DNA from: Balneolaceae bacterium
GTDB taxonomy: Bacteria; Bacteroidota; Rhodothermia; Balneolales; Balneolaceae
DNA: 9,580 nt
Reading direction: 5' to 3'
Assembly: GCA_007117235.1 (NCBI GenBank)
Contig: SKGY01000059.1
Coordinates: 1-9,580, forward strand
Shown here: piece after piece, positions 1 through 6,768 of the stretch
Layout of the letters: every line of letters begins with the position of its first letter
Position numbering within the stretch: position 1 is the stretch's first letter
Made by a program: the position numbers and the translations under genes
Notes under the pieces: generated by a model
The model's input: only the letters and a program-made list of their open reading frames with translations
Database searches by the model: none
What the model was told of the DNA's origin: nothing

Positions 1-10
1 CTGCGCCGCC

Positions 11-307
11 TACTCCTACCCTACGAATACTGTCATGTCGAGCGAAGTGAGGAGCGGAGCGACGAAAGAAGTCGAGACATCAACGGGATTGGGGTGTAAT
101 TCAAATCGCTCGCTCGACTCAGTGCCGGTTTACTCCGTTCACCTCTTTCGGACTCTGTCATGTCGATCAGAGCGACGAAAGAAGTCGAGACATCAACGGG
201 ATCGGGGTGTAATTCAAATCGCTCCCTCGACTCGATGCCGGTTCACTCCGTTCACCTCTTTCGGACTCTGTCATGTCGATCAGAGCGACGAATGAAGTCG
301 AGGCATC
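11..307. repeat. Tandem intergenic repeat with hairpin-forming heads
   Basis: A gene-free stretch holds three copies of a head sequence beginning TGTCATGTCG, at 31-81, 156-194 and 269-307. They are separated by two 74-base spacers (82-155 and 195-268) that differ at about six positions. The unit is therefore 113 bases; the first is 125 because its head carries 12 extra bases rich in GAGCG. Each head ends in GTCGAGACATC (GTCGAGGCATC in the third), so ATGTC near its start can pair with GACAT near its end (35-39/76-80, 160-164/189-193). In the third copy one pair is weakened to T-G. Bases 11-30 resemble a decayed end of a further spacer, so the array probably continues past the left edge. The third head stops 6 bases before the glycogen phosphorylase stop codon. 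It resembles the dispersed palindromic intergenic repeats common in Bacteroidota-like genomes; that family assignment is from memory. Confidence 0.85.
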
Positions 308-313
308 AAGCCC

Positions 314-2773
314 TTACCTCTTAACTTTCACATCCCAAATCTCTTCAGCGTAGTCGCGAATTGTTCTGTCTGAAGAGAACTTGCCAACTCGGGCTGTGTT
401 TATAAGCGCCTTTCGATTCCATTCATCCTGATCTTTGTAAAGCTCATCAATCTTGCCCTGCTCATTTACATAAGCCTCAAAATCGGCGAGTACCAGGAAG
501 TAGTCTCCTTTATTTAAAAGTGAGTCTAAAATCGGCTCAAACAGATCTTTGTCATCATTAAAGAATCCGTCACGAACTTGATCCAGCACCTGTTTCAGTT
601 CGTCGTTGGCATTGTAGTAATCCCAAGGGTTATAGCCTTCGTGTCGCAGTTTATCAACATCATCAACAGTGTTTCCGAAGATGTAGATATTTTCATCACC
701 CACCTCTTCTTTGATCTCAACATTAGCACCGTCGAGCGTGCCGATTGTAAGTGCACCATTCAGGGCAAACTTCATATTACCTGTACCGGAGGCCTCAAAT
801 CCTGCAGTTGAGATCTGCTCGGAAAGGTTGGCAGATGGGATCATCTTCTCAGCCAGTGTGACGCTGTAATTTTCCAGGAAGAGAAATTTCAGCTTGTCGC
901 CCACATCGGGATCGTTGTTGATTTTTTCTCCCACGTCATTCATCAGTTTGATGAACAGTTTTGCCATGGTGTACCCCGGCGCAGCTTTTCCGGCAACAAG
1001 AATTGTTCTTGGCACAAAATCTCCATTAGGATTTGCCTTGATACGATTGTACTGCGCAATGGCGTAAAGGGTAAGCATCAGCTGACGCTTGTACTCGTGT
1101 ATCCGTTTGATCTGGATATCAAAAATGGACGTCGTATTAATCTTAATTCCACGATTTTCCTTGATGTAATCGGCCATTTTCTGTTTGTTGTTCTGTTTGA
1201 TCTTCACAAATTTCTTCATGAATGATTTATCATCAACAAACTTCTCAATTTTTTTGAGCTGATCGAGGTCGGTTACCCACTCCTCGCCTATCTTGTCAGT
1301 AATCAGGTCTGCAAGTTCACGGTTACACTGGCGTAACCAACGTCTTGGAGTAACGCCATTGGTTTTATTAGTGAATTTTTCAGGAAAGATGTCATTGAAA
1401 TCACGGAACAGTGTCTTTTTGATGAGGTCGCTGTGAAGAGCGGCTACACCATTAATCTTGTGTGAGCCTACAATTCCCAGTGATGCCATGTGCACAACAG
1501 GATCTTCTCCATCACCTACAATCGACATACGGCTGATTTTTCCGCGATCGTCGCCAACTTTTGGTTGTATCTCCTGCAAAAATCGACGGTTGATCTCATA
1601 GATGATCTGAAGATGACGAGGCAGCAGATTTCTCAATAGAGATACCGGCCACTTCTCAAGCGCTTCAGGTAGAAGGGTGTGGTTTGTGTACGCCATCGTT
1701 TTCACGGTGATATCCCAGGCAAGATCCCACTCCAGTCCCTCTTCATCCACAAGTACGCGCATTAGTTCAGGGATAGCGAGGTTTGGATGTGTGTCATTAC
1801 ACTGGATCGCAACCTTGTCAGGAAGTTTTCGCCAGTCAGAGTTGGTCTTTTTGAATCGGCGCAAAATATCTTTCATGGAAGCCATCACGAGGAAAAATTC
1901 CTGTTTAAGCCTTAACTCCTGACCTACAAACATTTTGTCGTTAGGATAGAGCACTCTTGAAATATTCTCGTTGAGTTGGGTATCTCTTACGGCATCAATG
2001 TACTGGCCCTGATTAAAACTCTTCAGATCGATAGATGATGACGATGATGCTTTCCATAACCGTAGATTATTTACAACATTGTTTTTGAAACCGGGGATCG
2101 GAGTATCATAAGCAACCGCGAGTACATCGTGAGTATTTTCCCATTTGAACTTCAGGTCTCCGGTTTCATCGTGATAAGCGTGTGAATTTCCATAAAAAGG
2201 TACGTTATACTGAATTTTCGGCCGCACCACATCCCACGGATTACCGTATCTTAACCAGAGATCAGGCTTCTCAATTTGATAACCATTTTCAATCTGTTGA
2301 TAGAAGATTCCAAAATCATACCGAATACCGTAACCGATGGCAGGTATACCAAGTGTAGCCATTGAATCAAGAAAACAGGCGGCAAGTCTGCCCAATCCGC
2401 CATTACCCAGTCCGGCGTCCCACTCTGCGTTCCTTACTTTATCATAGTCAAGGCCTGCCTCTTCCATCGCTTCAGCAGCCACATCCTGAAGGCCCAAATT
2501 GATGAGCATGTTATCAAGCAGACGACCGATCAGATACTCCATTGAGAGATAGTAAACTCTCTTGTCATCATTATTATAGTAGCTCTGCTGAGTGTCGAGC
2601 CAACGGTCGTGAAGCCTGTCCATTACGGATAGAACAACACTTCGATAGTTATCCCACTCTGTTGAAGAGTATTTATCCTTAGCCAGAGTATACCTGAGGT
2701 GCTGTTTAATGTCTTCTCTGAAAGAATCCACGTCCATGCCGCCACGTGAACTGTCAATTTTCTTTTTTGCCAT
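314..2773 (-). CDS. glgP: Glycogen/starch/maltodextrin phosphorylase (GT35)
   Basis: This 819-residue enzyme would release glucose-1-phosphate from the non-reducing ends of alpha-1,4-glucan using phosphate and pyridoxal phosphate, in the cytoplasm. The length matches full bacterial phosphorylases (about 800-815). Visible family motifs are YLSMEYLIGR at residues 75-84, GLGNGGLGRLAACFLDS at 121-137, QCNDTHPNLAIPELMR in the middle, and the pyridoxal phosphate site EASGTGNMKFALNGA, whose lysine is about residue 668. The ATG at 2771-2773 suits the family N-terminus; the preceding bases show no Shine-Dalgarno sequence. The gene is last in a same-strand series, 112 bases after ispE, with no other glycogen gene in view. 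A run of five serines lies in the stretch WKASSSSSIDLK. Motifs do not separate glycogen from maltodextrin preference. The coding sequence appears intact, and the repeat array follows its stop codon immediately. Confidence 0.97.
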   Translation of the reverse strand: MAKKKIDSSRGGMDVDSFREDIKQHLRYTLAKDKYSSTEWDNYRSVVLSVMDRLHDRWLDTQQSYYNNDDKRVYYLSMEYLIGRLLDNMLINLGLQDVAAEAMEEAGLDYDKVRNAEWDAGLGNGGLGRLAACFLDSMATLGIPAIGYGIRYDFGIFYQQIENGYQIEKPDLWLRYGNPWDVVRPKIQYNVPFYGNSHAYHDETGDLKFKWENTHDVLAVAYDTPIPGFKNNVVNNLRLWKASSSSSIDLKSFNQGQYIDAVRDTQLNENISRVLYPNDKMFVGQELRLKQEFFLVMASMKDILRRFKKTNSDWRKLPDKVAIQCNDTHPNLAIPELMRVLVDEEGLEWDLAWDITVKTMAYTNHTLLPEALEKWPVSLLRNLLPRHLQIIYEINRRFLQEIQPKVGDDRGKISRMSIVGDGEDPVVHMASLGIVGSHKINGVAALHSDLIKKTLFRDFNDIFPEKFTNKTNGVTPRRWLRQCNRELADLITDKIGEEWVTDLDQLKKIEKFVDDKSFMKKFVKIKQNNKQKMADYIKENRGIKINTTSIFDIQIKRIHEYKRQLMLTLYAIAQYNRIKANPNGDFVPRTILVAGKAAPGYTMAKLFIKLMNDVGEKINNDPDVGDKLKFLFLENYSVTLAEKMIPSANLSEQISTAGFEASGTGNMKFALNGALTIGTLDGANVEIKEEVGDENIYIFGNTVDDVDKLRHEGYNPWDYYNANDELKQVLDQVRDGFFNDDKDLFEPILDSLLNKGDYFLVLADFEAYVNEQGKIDELYKDQDEWNRKALINTARVGKFSSDRTIRDYAEEIWDVKVKR

Positions 2774-2885
2774 AACGCTTTAGTAAGTGATCTGAATTGT
2801 GTGTGTTAAGCGCGGATTTTTATTTAATGGTTGAACACTAAAAATCAGGTTCGCCCGGCTCACTTAATTATTGATTATTAGAGAT

Positions 2886-3749
2886 CTACTCTTTGAGATA
2901 GATGCCCTGGTCGGGTTGAAATCCCGGCCTTGTTAAATTTGCTGAAAATCCAAGCTTATGAAACGACTCGTAAGCATTAATTGCAACAAAATCCTGCTCA
3001 AAGATACCGAAAACCGTGGAACCGCTTCCGCTCATTGCGGCATAACTCGCGCCAAAATCAATGAGTTGGTCTTTAATATTTCCGATAAGTTCATGGCGCG
3101 CAATAACCGGAGCCTCTAAATCATTCACGAGCAGGTACTGCCATTGATCAAGATCTTCTTCAAGAAGAACTCCTTTTATTGAAAAATCGGGATCGGGATT
3201 TGGAACGCAATTTTGATACGCCTCAGGAGTTGAACTTTCAAATCCCGGCCAGATACATACAATCCATGCTTTGGGCTGAATGTCTAGCGGTTCAATATCT
3301 TGTCCAAGCCCGGTTCCAATGCCGGGTTCGCCTTTTATAAAAAATGGGATGTCTGCTCCCAGTGTTCGGCTTAGGTCAATCAGTTCATCAGCAGTTAGTC
3401 CGGTGTCTTCAAGGTCGTTCAGAATTCTGAGGGTTAGTGCAGCGTTACTGCTCCCTCCACCGAGCCCGGCTCCGGCCGGAATATTTTTAATAACGTTAAA
3501 CGCATAGTGCTTTTTGAGCCCGATATACTGCTCAAACGCATTATATGCTTTCGTGATGAGGTTCTCTTCGCCGGTGGGGATTGACTCCTCAGACATCGTA
3601 AGTTTATAATTGCTGCTCTCTGTTACCTCAAAGCGGTCGCTCCACTCAATAAAACAGAAACCGGTTTCAATGCTGTGATAGCCGGTCGGGAGCCTTTCCA
3701 GAACATGAAGTCCTAAATTAATTTTACCGAATGAGTTTGCAATCCACAT
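2886..3749 (-). CDS. ispE: 4-diphosphocytidyl-2-C-methyl-D-erythritol kinase
   Basis: IspE phosphorylates CDP-methylerythritol with ATP in the MEP pathway that makes isoprenoid precursors, including the undecaprenyl carrier and quinone tails. The 287-residue protein is a complete GHMP kinase. It has the N-terminal substrate motif KINLGLHVLERLPTGYHS (9-26, Lys9 at the catalytic lysine position), the glycine-rich ATP loop PAGAGLGGGSSNAA (91-104), GADIPFF with the expected catalytic Asp133, and the C-terminal glycine motif MSGSGSTVFG (239-248). The ATG at 3747-3749 leaves eight residues before the first motif, normal for the family. It begins 3 bases after the SemiSWEET stop codon, so translational coupling is likely. 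No Shine-Dalgarno sequence is seen. The transporter next door has no obvious metabolic tie to it, so co-transcription may be only positional. Confidence 0.96.
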   Translation of the reverse strand: MWIANSFGKINLGLHVLERLPTGYHSIETGFCFIEWSDRFEVTESSNYKLTMSEESIPTGEENLITKAYNAFEQYIGLKKHYAFNVIKNIPAGAGLGGGSSNAALTLRILNDLEDTGLTADELIDLSRTLGADIPFFIKGEPGIGTGLGQDIEPLDIQPKAWIVCIWPGFESSTPEAYQNCVPNPDPDFSIKGVLLEEDLDQWQYLLVNDLEAPVIARHELIGNIKDQLIDFGASYAAMSGSGSTVFGIFEQDFVAINAYESFHKLGFSANLTRPGFQPDQGIYLKE

Positions 3750-3752
3750 AGA

Positions 3753-4010
3753 CTAATCTTTGAAGCTGAGTTTAAAGTAGAGAATACTTAGTGCCAGAGT
3801 AAGAGTGGCTAAGTTTGTTAAAATAATTGGCAGATCGGAAATCAGAATTCCGTAGGTAAGCCACAGAATAACACCGGTACAAAATATAGAGTACATGCCG
3901 AGCGATAAATCTTTAGCTGATTTGGACTTCCATGTTTTGACTGCCTGGGGAAGAAAAGCGATGGTTGTGCAGAACCCTGCAGCTAAACCAATGATTGTAT
4001 AATAGTCCAT
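3753..4010 (-). CDS. SemiSWEET sugar transporter half (MtN3/PQ-loop family)
   Basis: This small membrane protein of 85 residues has three hydrophobic helices (about 4-22, 38-56 and 60-80), the size and topology of bacterial SemiSWEETs. Known members work as homodimers that let sugars such as sucrose or glucose cross the inner membrane by facilitated exchange. The PQ motif is in FLPQAVKTWKSKSAKDLSL (Pro21-Gln22), followed by the family-typical GMYSIF and a DLPIILTN stretch. Trp50 and Asn66 fall where the substrate-contacting Trp/Asn pair sits in characterised SemiSWEETs; this is an alignment by eye. The ATG at 4008-4010 is 46 bases after the cca stop codon, and the stop is 3 bases before ispE. 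No Shine-Dalgarno sequence is visible. The transported sugar cannot be told from sequence. Its position among sugar-phosphate genes fits uptake or export of a small carbohydrate. Confidence 0.93.
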   Translation of the reverse strand: MDYYTIIGLAAGFCTTIAFLPQAVKTWKSKSAKDLSLGMYSIFCTGVILWLTYGILISDLPIILTNLATLTLALSILYFKLSFKD

Positions 4011-4056
4011 GCCAATATTTGTTTTCTGTTTTATGACAGGTGATTATCACTACAGG

Positions 4057-5472
4057 TCATTTATCGAGATAATCATCTTTTATTCTTAAAAGATACTGAT
4101 ATGCGTCATCATAGTTATTAGCAACTTCACCGTCCAGAATTGCATCTTTAATCCGGTCTTTAACACGCCCGATAACTGGTCCCGGTTTTGTATCAAGTGC
4201 CTTCATGATATCCTCTCCACTGATCGGATTTTTCCAGTTTCGCATCTGATCCTTCTCTTCAACTTCTTCAATTTTGGATTCTACCCTGTCAAAGTTGTTG
4301 CGATAGGTTTTTACTTTCCAGTCATTCTTGCTGGTGATATCTGCTCTGCAGAGAAGCATCAGGTCATCAATATCATCACCGGCTTCATAAATCAACCGCC
4401 TAACAGCACTGTCGCTAACTTCATCTGAAACAAGTGCGATAGGTCTGAGGTGAAGTCGAACCAATTTTTTAACATATCTCATCCGCTCATCAAGCGGCAA
4501 GCCAAATCGTTTAAAGATTTTGGGCACCCATTTAGCGCCAAGCGCATCGTGTCCGTGAAAGGTCCACCCGGCGCTTTTAGAAAATCTTTTTGTAGGTGGT
4601 TTTGCTATATCGTGCAGGATAGCAGCCCATCTCAGCCACAAATCACCGCCCATTTTTGCAGTGTTATCGAGTACTTCAAGTGTATGCCAGAAATTGTCTT
4701 TATGGCTGTGTCCATTCCGCTCTTCCACGCCCAACAGATTTACCATCTCAGGAAAAAACTGATGGAGAAGTTCGGTATTAAGCAGAAGGCTGAATCCTAC
4801 GGATGGCTTCGGACTCATGATAATTTTGTTCAGCTCATCCAGAATGCGCTCTTTCGAAATAATTGATAGCCGGGGAGCCATTTTTTTGATAGCGTTGAAT
4901 GTATTTTCCTCAATCTCAAAATTGAGCTGTGAGGCGAACCGAACGGCTCGCATCATACGCAGGGGATCATCGTCAAATGTTGTTGCCGGATCAATAGGGG
5001 TACGGATTAATCCCTTTTTTAAATCCTGAATACCGTTAAAGGGATCAAACAAAGTCCCAAAGGTATCGGGATTTAAATTCCAAGAGAGAGCATTAATCGT
5101 TAGATCTCTTCGGAGTTGATCATCTTTGAGTGAACCATCTTCAACAATGGGTTTTCGTGAGTCGCGCCGATAGCTCTCTTTTCTTGCTCCTACAAATTCA
5201 AGGTCCAGTTTCTGATGTTTTACCTGAGCAGTTCCAAATTTTTTAAAGACAGATACCTGATCTGTGTTCAATATTTTAGCAACACTTTTAGCGAGTTCAA
5301 TTCCCGAGCCAACAGTCACAAAGTCGATGTCGGTAATTGAATCGGAATTCAGCCTGTTCAGGTAGAAATCACGCACGTAGCCACCAACAACAAACACCTG
5401 CTGGTTGATGGATTCGGCTGCTTCACCGATAGTTTTAAAAAGTTCTTTGTGTGTGGTGGGTATATCGAGCAA
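4057..5472 (-). CDS. cca: CCA-adding tRNA nucleotidyltransferase with HD domain
   Basis: This enzyme of 471 residues builds or repairs the 3' CCA end of tRNAs from CTP and ATP. The class II nucleotidyltransferase head shows VVGGYVRDFYL (28-38), the metal-binding pair Asp48/Asp50 in TDIDF, the RRDLTINALS motif (121-130) used for nucleotide selection, and DPLRMMRAVRFASQLNF (169-185) of the head/neck region. An HD phosphohydrolase-like domain follows, with His263 (FWHTLE) and His287-Asp288 (LHDIAKPP), then a helical tail. The start is unusual: the codon at 5470-5472 is TTG. Reading upstream, an in-frame TAG appears after eight codons with no ATG or GTG, and the first internal Met (residue 173) lies beyond the catalytic aspartates, so TTG is the best choice. 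Related bacterial proteins may add CCA, only A, or poly(A); the single full-length head-HD arrangement favours CCA addition. Confidence 0.9.
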   Translation of the reverse strand: MLDIPTTHKELFKTIGEAAESINQQVFVVGGYVRDFYLNRLNSDSITDIDFVTVGSGIELAKSVAKILNTDQVSVFKKFGTAQVKHQKLDLEFVGARKESYRRDSRKPIVEDGSLKDDQLRRDLTINALSWNLNPDTFGTLFDPFNGIQDLKKGLIRTPIDPATTFDDDPLRMMRAVRFASQLNFEIEENTFNAIKKMAPRLSIISKERILDELNKIIMSPKPSVGFSLLLNTELLHQFFPEMVNLLGVEERNGHSHKDNFWHTLEVLDNTAKMGGDLWLRWAAILHDIAKPPTKRFSKSAGWTFHGHDALGAKWVPKIFKRFGLPLDERMRYVKKLVRLHLRPIALVSDEVSDSAVRRLIYEAGDDIDDLMLLCRADITSKNDWKVKTYRNNFDRVESKIEEVEEKDQMRNWKNPISGEDIMKALDTKPGPVIGRVKDRIKDAILDGEVANNYDDAYQYLLRIKDDYLDK

Positions 5473-5493
5473 AACGTATTTTCTGAATTGTGA

Positions 5494-5552
5494 CTAAAAA
5501 CTGAAAACAGCTGTCACCAATTAAATCAATAGAATTATTGATAACAGCTGTT
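5494..5552 (-). terminator. Terminator-like hairpin between nucleotidylyltransferase and cca
   Basis: On the minus strand, 13 bases after the nucleotidylyltransferase stop codon, AACAGCTGT (5552-5544) can pair over 9 bp with ACAGCTGTT (5514-5506). Inside the loop a second 6-bp helix, ATCAAT/ATTGAT (5542-5537 with 5530-5525), closes a 6-base loop. The outer stem runs straight into TTT, CAG, then TTTTT (5500-5496). The layout is that of an intrinsic terminator with a branched, AT-rich loop. Doubts are the modest GC of the stem, the long loop and the interrupted T-run. AACAGCTGTT at 5543-5552 is also its own palindrome, so it could instead be a protein site. Confidence 0.45.
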
Positions 5553-5565
5553 CCCTTCTAAGCTT

Positions 5566-6561
5566 TTACTGATTTAATACTGAGTGATCTCCAATGTGAA
5601 CTTCACCTTTTGCTCCATGAGCTTCAGCACTGTTTCCGATAGTTGAACCGGAAAGTTCACAATCTTCAATTTTAGCATCTTTTTGGATAATGCTGTTCGA
5701 AATCTTGCTGTTTTTGATTACTGTGCCGGACTCAATACTTACTTTTGGCCCGATTTCGCTTCCGCTGATATCAACTCCTTCACCGATATAGACGGGTGGA
5801 TGGATGGTTGTATTCTCAAATGAATCGTAAGAGTGTTCCTCTTTGGCGAGAATTTCACCGGTGGTGTCTAACCATGCAGGAAGTGTACCACAGTCAAGCC
5901 ACTCATCAACCGTAGCTTTTTTGAAAACCTTGTCGTCTTTCAGTAAACGGTCGAGAGCATCAGTAATCTGGTACTCATTGCCGTGACCTGTAACTTTATT
6001 ATCAAGCAGATACTGAATCTCTTTCTTAAGATCTTCACCGCGCTTAAAATAATAGACACCAATGATGGCGAGATTCGAAATAGGTTCGCTTGGTTTTTCA
6101 ACAAAGTCGGTAATCTTGCCATCTTTGTGCACGGCCACTCCAAAACGTGATGGGTCATCAACCTCTTTTAGCCAGATTACACTGTCAGCGTCGTCAACTT
6201 TAACTTTCTCTTTGGAATCAAAAAGGGTATCGGCAAAAACGATAATCACTTCACCTTTCAGATCTTCATTGGCACAAGAAACCGCATGTGCAGTTCCCAG
6301 GGCAACGTCCTGTACCCGAAATGTGGCTTTTGCATTGTGACGCTCACTCATCTCTTTCAAAGTCTCCTTGATCTCTCTTCCAAAATCAGGGCCGAGAATG
6401 TAAACAATCTCGTCGATGGTTCTGTCTAATGTGCGGGCAAATGTCTCTACAATTCTCTCTATGATCATTGTTCCGGCAACCGGCAGAAGAGGTTTTGGGG
6501 TTGTGTGAGAGTGTGGGCGAACCCGGGTTCCACGACCGGCCATAGGTATAATTAATTTCAT
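5566..6561 (-). CDS. Sugar-1-phosphate nucleotidylyltransferase with beta-helix tail
   Basis: The protein joins a sugar-1-phosphate to an NTP, giving an NDP-sugar and pyrophosphate. It has 331 residues. The Rossmann-like catalytic domain starts with IIPMAGRGTRVRP (4-16), the signature GxGTRxRP loop, then PKPLLPV with Lys23. It continues with GTAHAV (89-94), FADTLFD with the metal-binding Asp111, VEKP (154-157) and EWLDCGT (220-226). After about residue 250 come hexapeptide-like repeats (PPVYIGEGVDISGSEIG and on to 325) that should form a short left-handed beta-helix, often used for oligomerisation. Motifs fit the RmlA/GlmU-like superfamily but do not decide between glucose, mannose or another sugar, nor between TTP, UTP or GTP. 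No acetyltransferase activity is claimed for the short tail. The ATG at 6559-6561 puts the motif at the extreme N-terminus, as expected; the upstream region is A-rich without a Shine-Dalgarno sequence. It is first in the minus-strand series. Confidence 0.9.
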   Translation of the reverse strand: MKLIIPMAGRGTRVRPHSHTTPKPLLPVAGTMIIERIVETFARTLDRTIDEIVYILGPDFGREIKETLKEMSERHNAKATFRVQDVALGTAHAVSCANEDLKGEVIIVFADTLFDSKEKVKVDDADSVIWLKEVDDPSRFGVAVHKDGKITDFVEKPSEPISNLAIIGVYYFKRGEDLKKEIQYLLDNKVTGHGNEYQITDALDRLLKDDKVFKKATVDEWLDCGTLPAWLDTTGEILAKEEHSYDSFENTTIHPPVYIGEGVDISGSEIGPKVSIESGTVIKNSKISNSIIQKDAKIEDCELSGSTIGNSAEAHGAKGEVHIGDHSVLNQ

Positions 6562-6768
6562 GTCAGGCTTTTTGATTTGATTTTTGGAAACATCAGTAAG
6601 TTAATGCACTCTATGATGATATTTTTCAGTTCTGATGTTTCTGTTATTCTTGTTAAAGTAAATCACTATTTTCGAGACTGTTAATATAAAGCATCATGGC
6701 TTTATTATCGAACGGCGAATTGTATTAAATAGATAATCTCTGCCGCATAGAACGGCATTGAAATAAGC
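6562..6768. promoter_or_regulatory. Divergent intergenic region with promoters for both sides
   Basis: These 207 AT-rich bases separate two genes that point away from each other, so promoters for both the nucleotidylyltransferase and the MurF-like gene should lie here. I found no convincing sigma-70 pair and no full Bacteroidota -33/-7 pair (TTTG with TAnnTTTG). The nearest -7 look-alike on the plus strand, TATTTTCG at 6667-6674, lacks a properly spaced partner. A small hairpin, TGCCG/CGGCA (6741-6745 with 6753-6757), sits just before the plus-strand start, and GAACGGC occurs twice, 40 bases apart (6710 and 6750). Confidence 0.5.
6587..6641. repeat. 10-bp perfect inverted repeat in divergent region
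   Basis: GAAACATCAG at 6587-6596 is matched exactly by its reverse complement CTGATGTTTC at 6632-6641, with 35 bases between. It begins 26 bases upstream of the nucleotidylyltransferase start. It could be a paired operator or a long-loop hairpin in that gene's leader. The pairing is seen directly; any function is inferred. Confidence 0.6.

Noticed and set aside
35..295. Plus-strand open frame of 86 codons across the repeat array
   Set aside because: The units are not multiples of three, so the frame shifts between copies and encodes unrelated low-complexity peptide. No family is recognised and the repeat explains the openness.
11..307. CRISPR array
   Set aside because: The units are 113-125 bases and the supposed spacers are near-identical to each other, the opposite of a CRISPR array. 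No cas gene is present.
2029..2046. Serine run in glycogen phosphorylase as a slippage tract or frameshift
   Set aside because: The frame continues intact on both sides with family motifs, so it is only a local low-complexity stretch.
2820..2885. Intrinsic terminator between ispE and glgP
   Set aside because: Only a 5-bp AATCA/TGATT pairing with a long loop precedes a short T-run; too weak to call.
4450..4866. Plus-strand open frame of 138 codons antisense to cca
   Set aside because: It lies wholly inside the strongly supported cca gene, has no recognisable domain and no start context; a shadow frame.
6620..6674. Bacteroidota-type promoter for the MurF-like gene
   Set aside because: TATTTTTC and TATTTTCG each miss the -7 consensus by one base and neither has a TTTG element at proper spacing.
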